Assembly: GCA_963783945.1 (NCBI GenBank)
Contig: CAWAPS010000030.1
Location: 71,484 to 135,483, forward strand
Origin: CAWAPS01 sp963783945
Lineage (GTDB): Bacteria; Actinomycetota; Acidimicrobiia; Acidimicrobiales; Palsa-688
Length of the DNA: 64,000 nucleotides
Direction of reading: 5' to 3'
This document shows, one piece after another, positions 63,882 through 64,000 of this stretch; positions within the stretch are counted from its first letter, which is position 1, and each line of letters begins with the position of its first letter. Under the pieces are notes generated by a model. It saw nothing but the letters and a program-made list of their open reading frames with translations. It was not told where the DNA came from and did no database searches. The translations under genes were made by a program, and so were the position numbers.

Positions 63882-64000
63882 TCATGTTCGTCGGCCGGTG
63901 TGGGTGTACTCGACCGACTTCTTGTTCTGCCATTGGCGCAAGACGAGGTAACGTCCTTTGAGCACGACACGATCCTGGTATCCGAGCGACATCGTGGTGC
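63882..64000 (-). CDS. C-terminal end of a gene running out of the window
   Basis: The minus-strand frame is open from the window end to TGA 63882-63884 and reads MSLGYQDRVVLKGRYLVLRQ followed by WQNKKSVEYTHTGRRT. The basic, aromatic composition and the IS-like DNA beside it suggest the end of a transposase, but I do not recognise the family from 39 residues. Confidence 0.3.
   Translation of the reverse strand, partial: TTMSLGYQDRVVLKGRYLVLRQWQNKKSVEYTHTGRRT

Overview
The window is high-GC DNA of actinobacterial type, most likely Acidimicrobiia or a close relative. Grounds: codon use; a Gram-positive-type LexA box in front of dinB; many genes that start 6-9 nt after a TAnnnT -10 hexamer (leaderless starts); and secreted proteins built from 42-residue modules around the core GYWLVASDGG, which I associate with Acidimicrobiia (recalled knowledge, not a search).

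Layout. 0-6.6 kb: a 5'-truncated FUSC-type membrane protein, a small conserved protein, a coiled-coil protein, LexA-box-controlled dinB, a DUF429 protein and a VOC protein. 6.7-11.5 kb: a TetR regulator, a complete zinc/manganese-type ABC importer (lipoprotein, ATPase, two permeases) and a divergent Fur-family regulator, with a 15-bp palindrome lying between the -35 and -10 of the importer promoter. 11.5-17.5 kb: an alpha/beta hydrolase fused to two ACT domains, a Tat-exported phospholipase C-like phosphoesterase, a MarR regulator divergent from an FMN reductase, and a pirin. 17.5-20.4 kb: an intergenic region with a 93-bp imperfect palindrome, then an RmlC-like epimerase, a HAD-IB phosphatase and GDP-mannose 4,6-dehydratase. 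20.4-24.8 kb: two large secreted proteins (SpoIID-type and subtilisin-type) carrying the 42-residue modules.

24.8-41.6 kb is a surface-polysaccharide locus: glycosyltransferases, FkbM and other methyltransferases, a Dpm1-type GT2, a tandem double glycosyltransferase, and a Wzm/Wzt-type ABC exporter, ending at clpP. Its minus-strand genes are chained by 4-bp stop/start overlaps. From about 32.5 kb to clpP nearly every gene is broken by single-base frameshifts, including clpP itself, so assembly error is at least as likely as true decay.

41.7 kb to the end looks like an accessory island. It opens with a tRNA-Leu(UAG) cut in the anticodon stem, followed by a Tn554-type element (DUF6431 protein, two small proteins, two tyrosine recombinases, a DUF6262 protein) in one overlapping operon. 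Then come a detoxification-type cluster (SDR, DHA2-type MFS pump, hemerythrin, divergent LuxR/ATPase regulator), several gene remnants, a 694-aa protein with a nitrilase-like catalytic domain of the kind I associate with defence reverse transcriptases but with no RT nearby, a P-loop kinase, a broken methyltransferase, a DUF4242 protein and a second, frameshifted LuxR/ATPase regulator. The best candidate for an undescribed system is the nitrilase-like gene and its coupled small upstream ORF; the most striking non-coding signal is the palindrome at 17704-17796.
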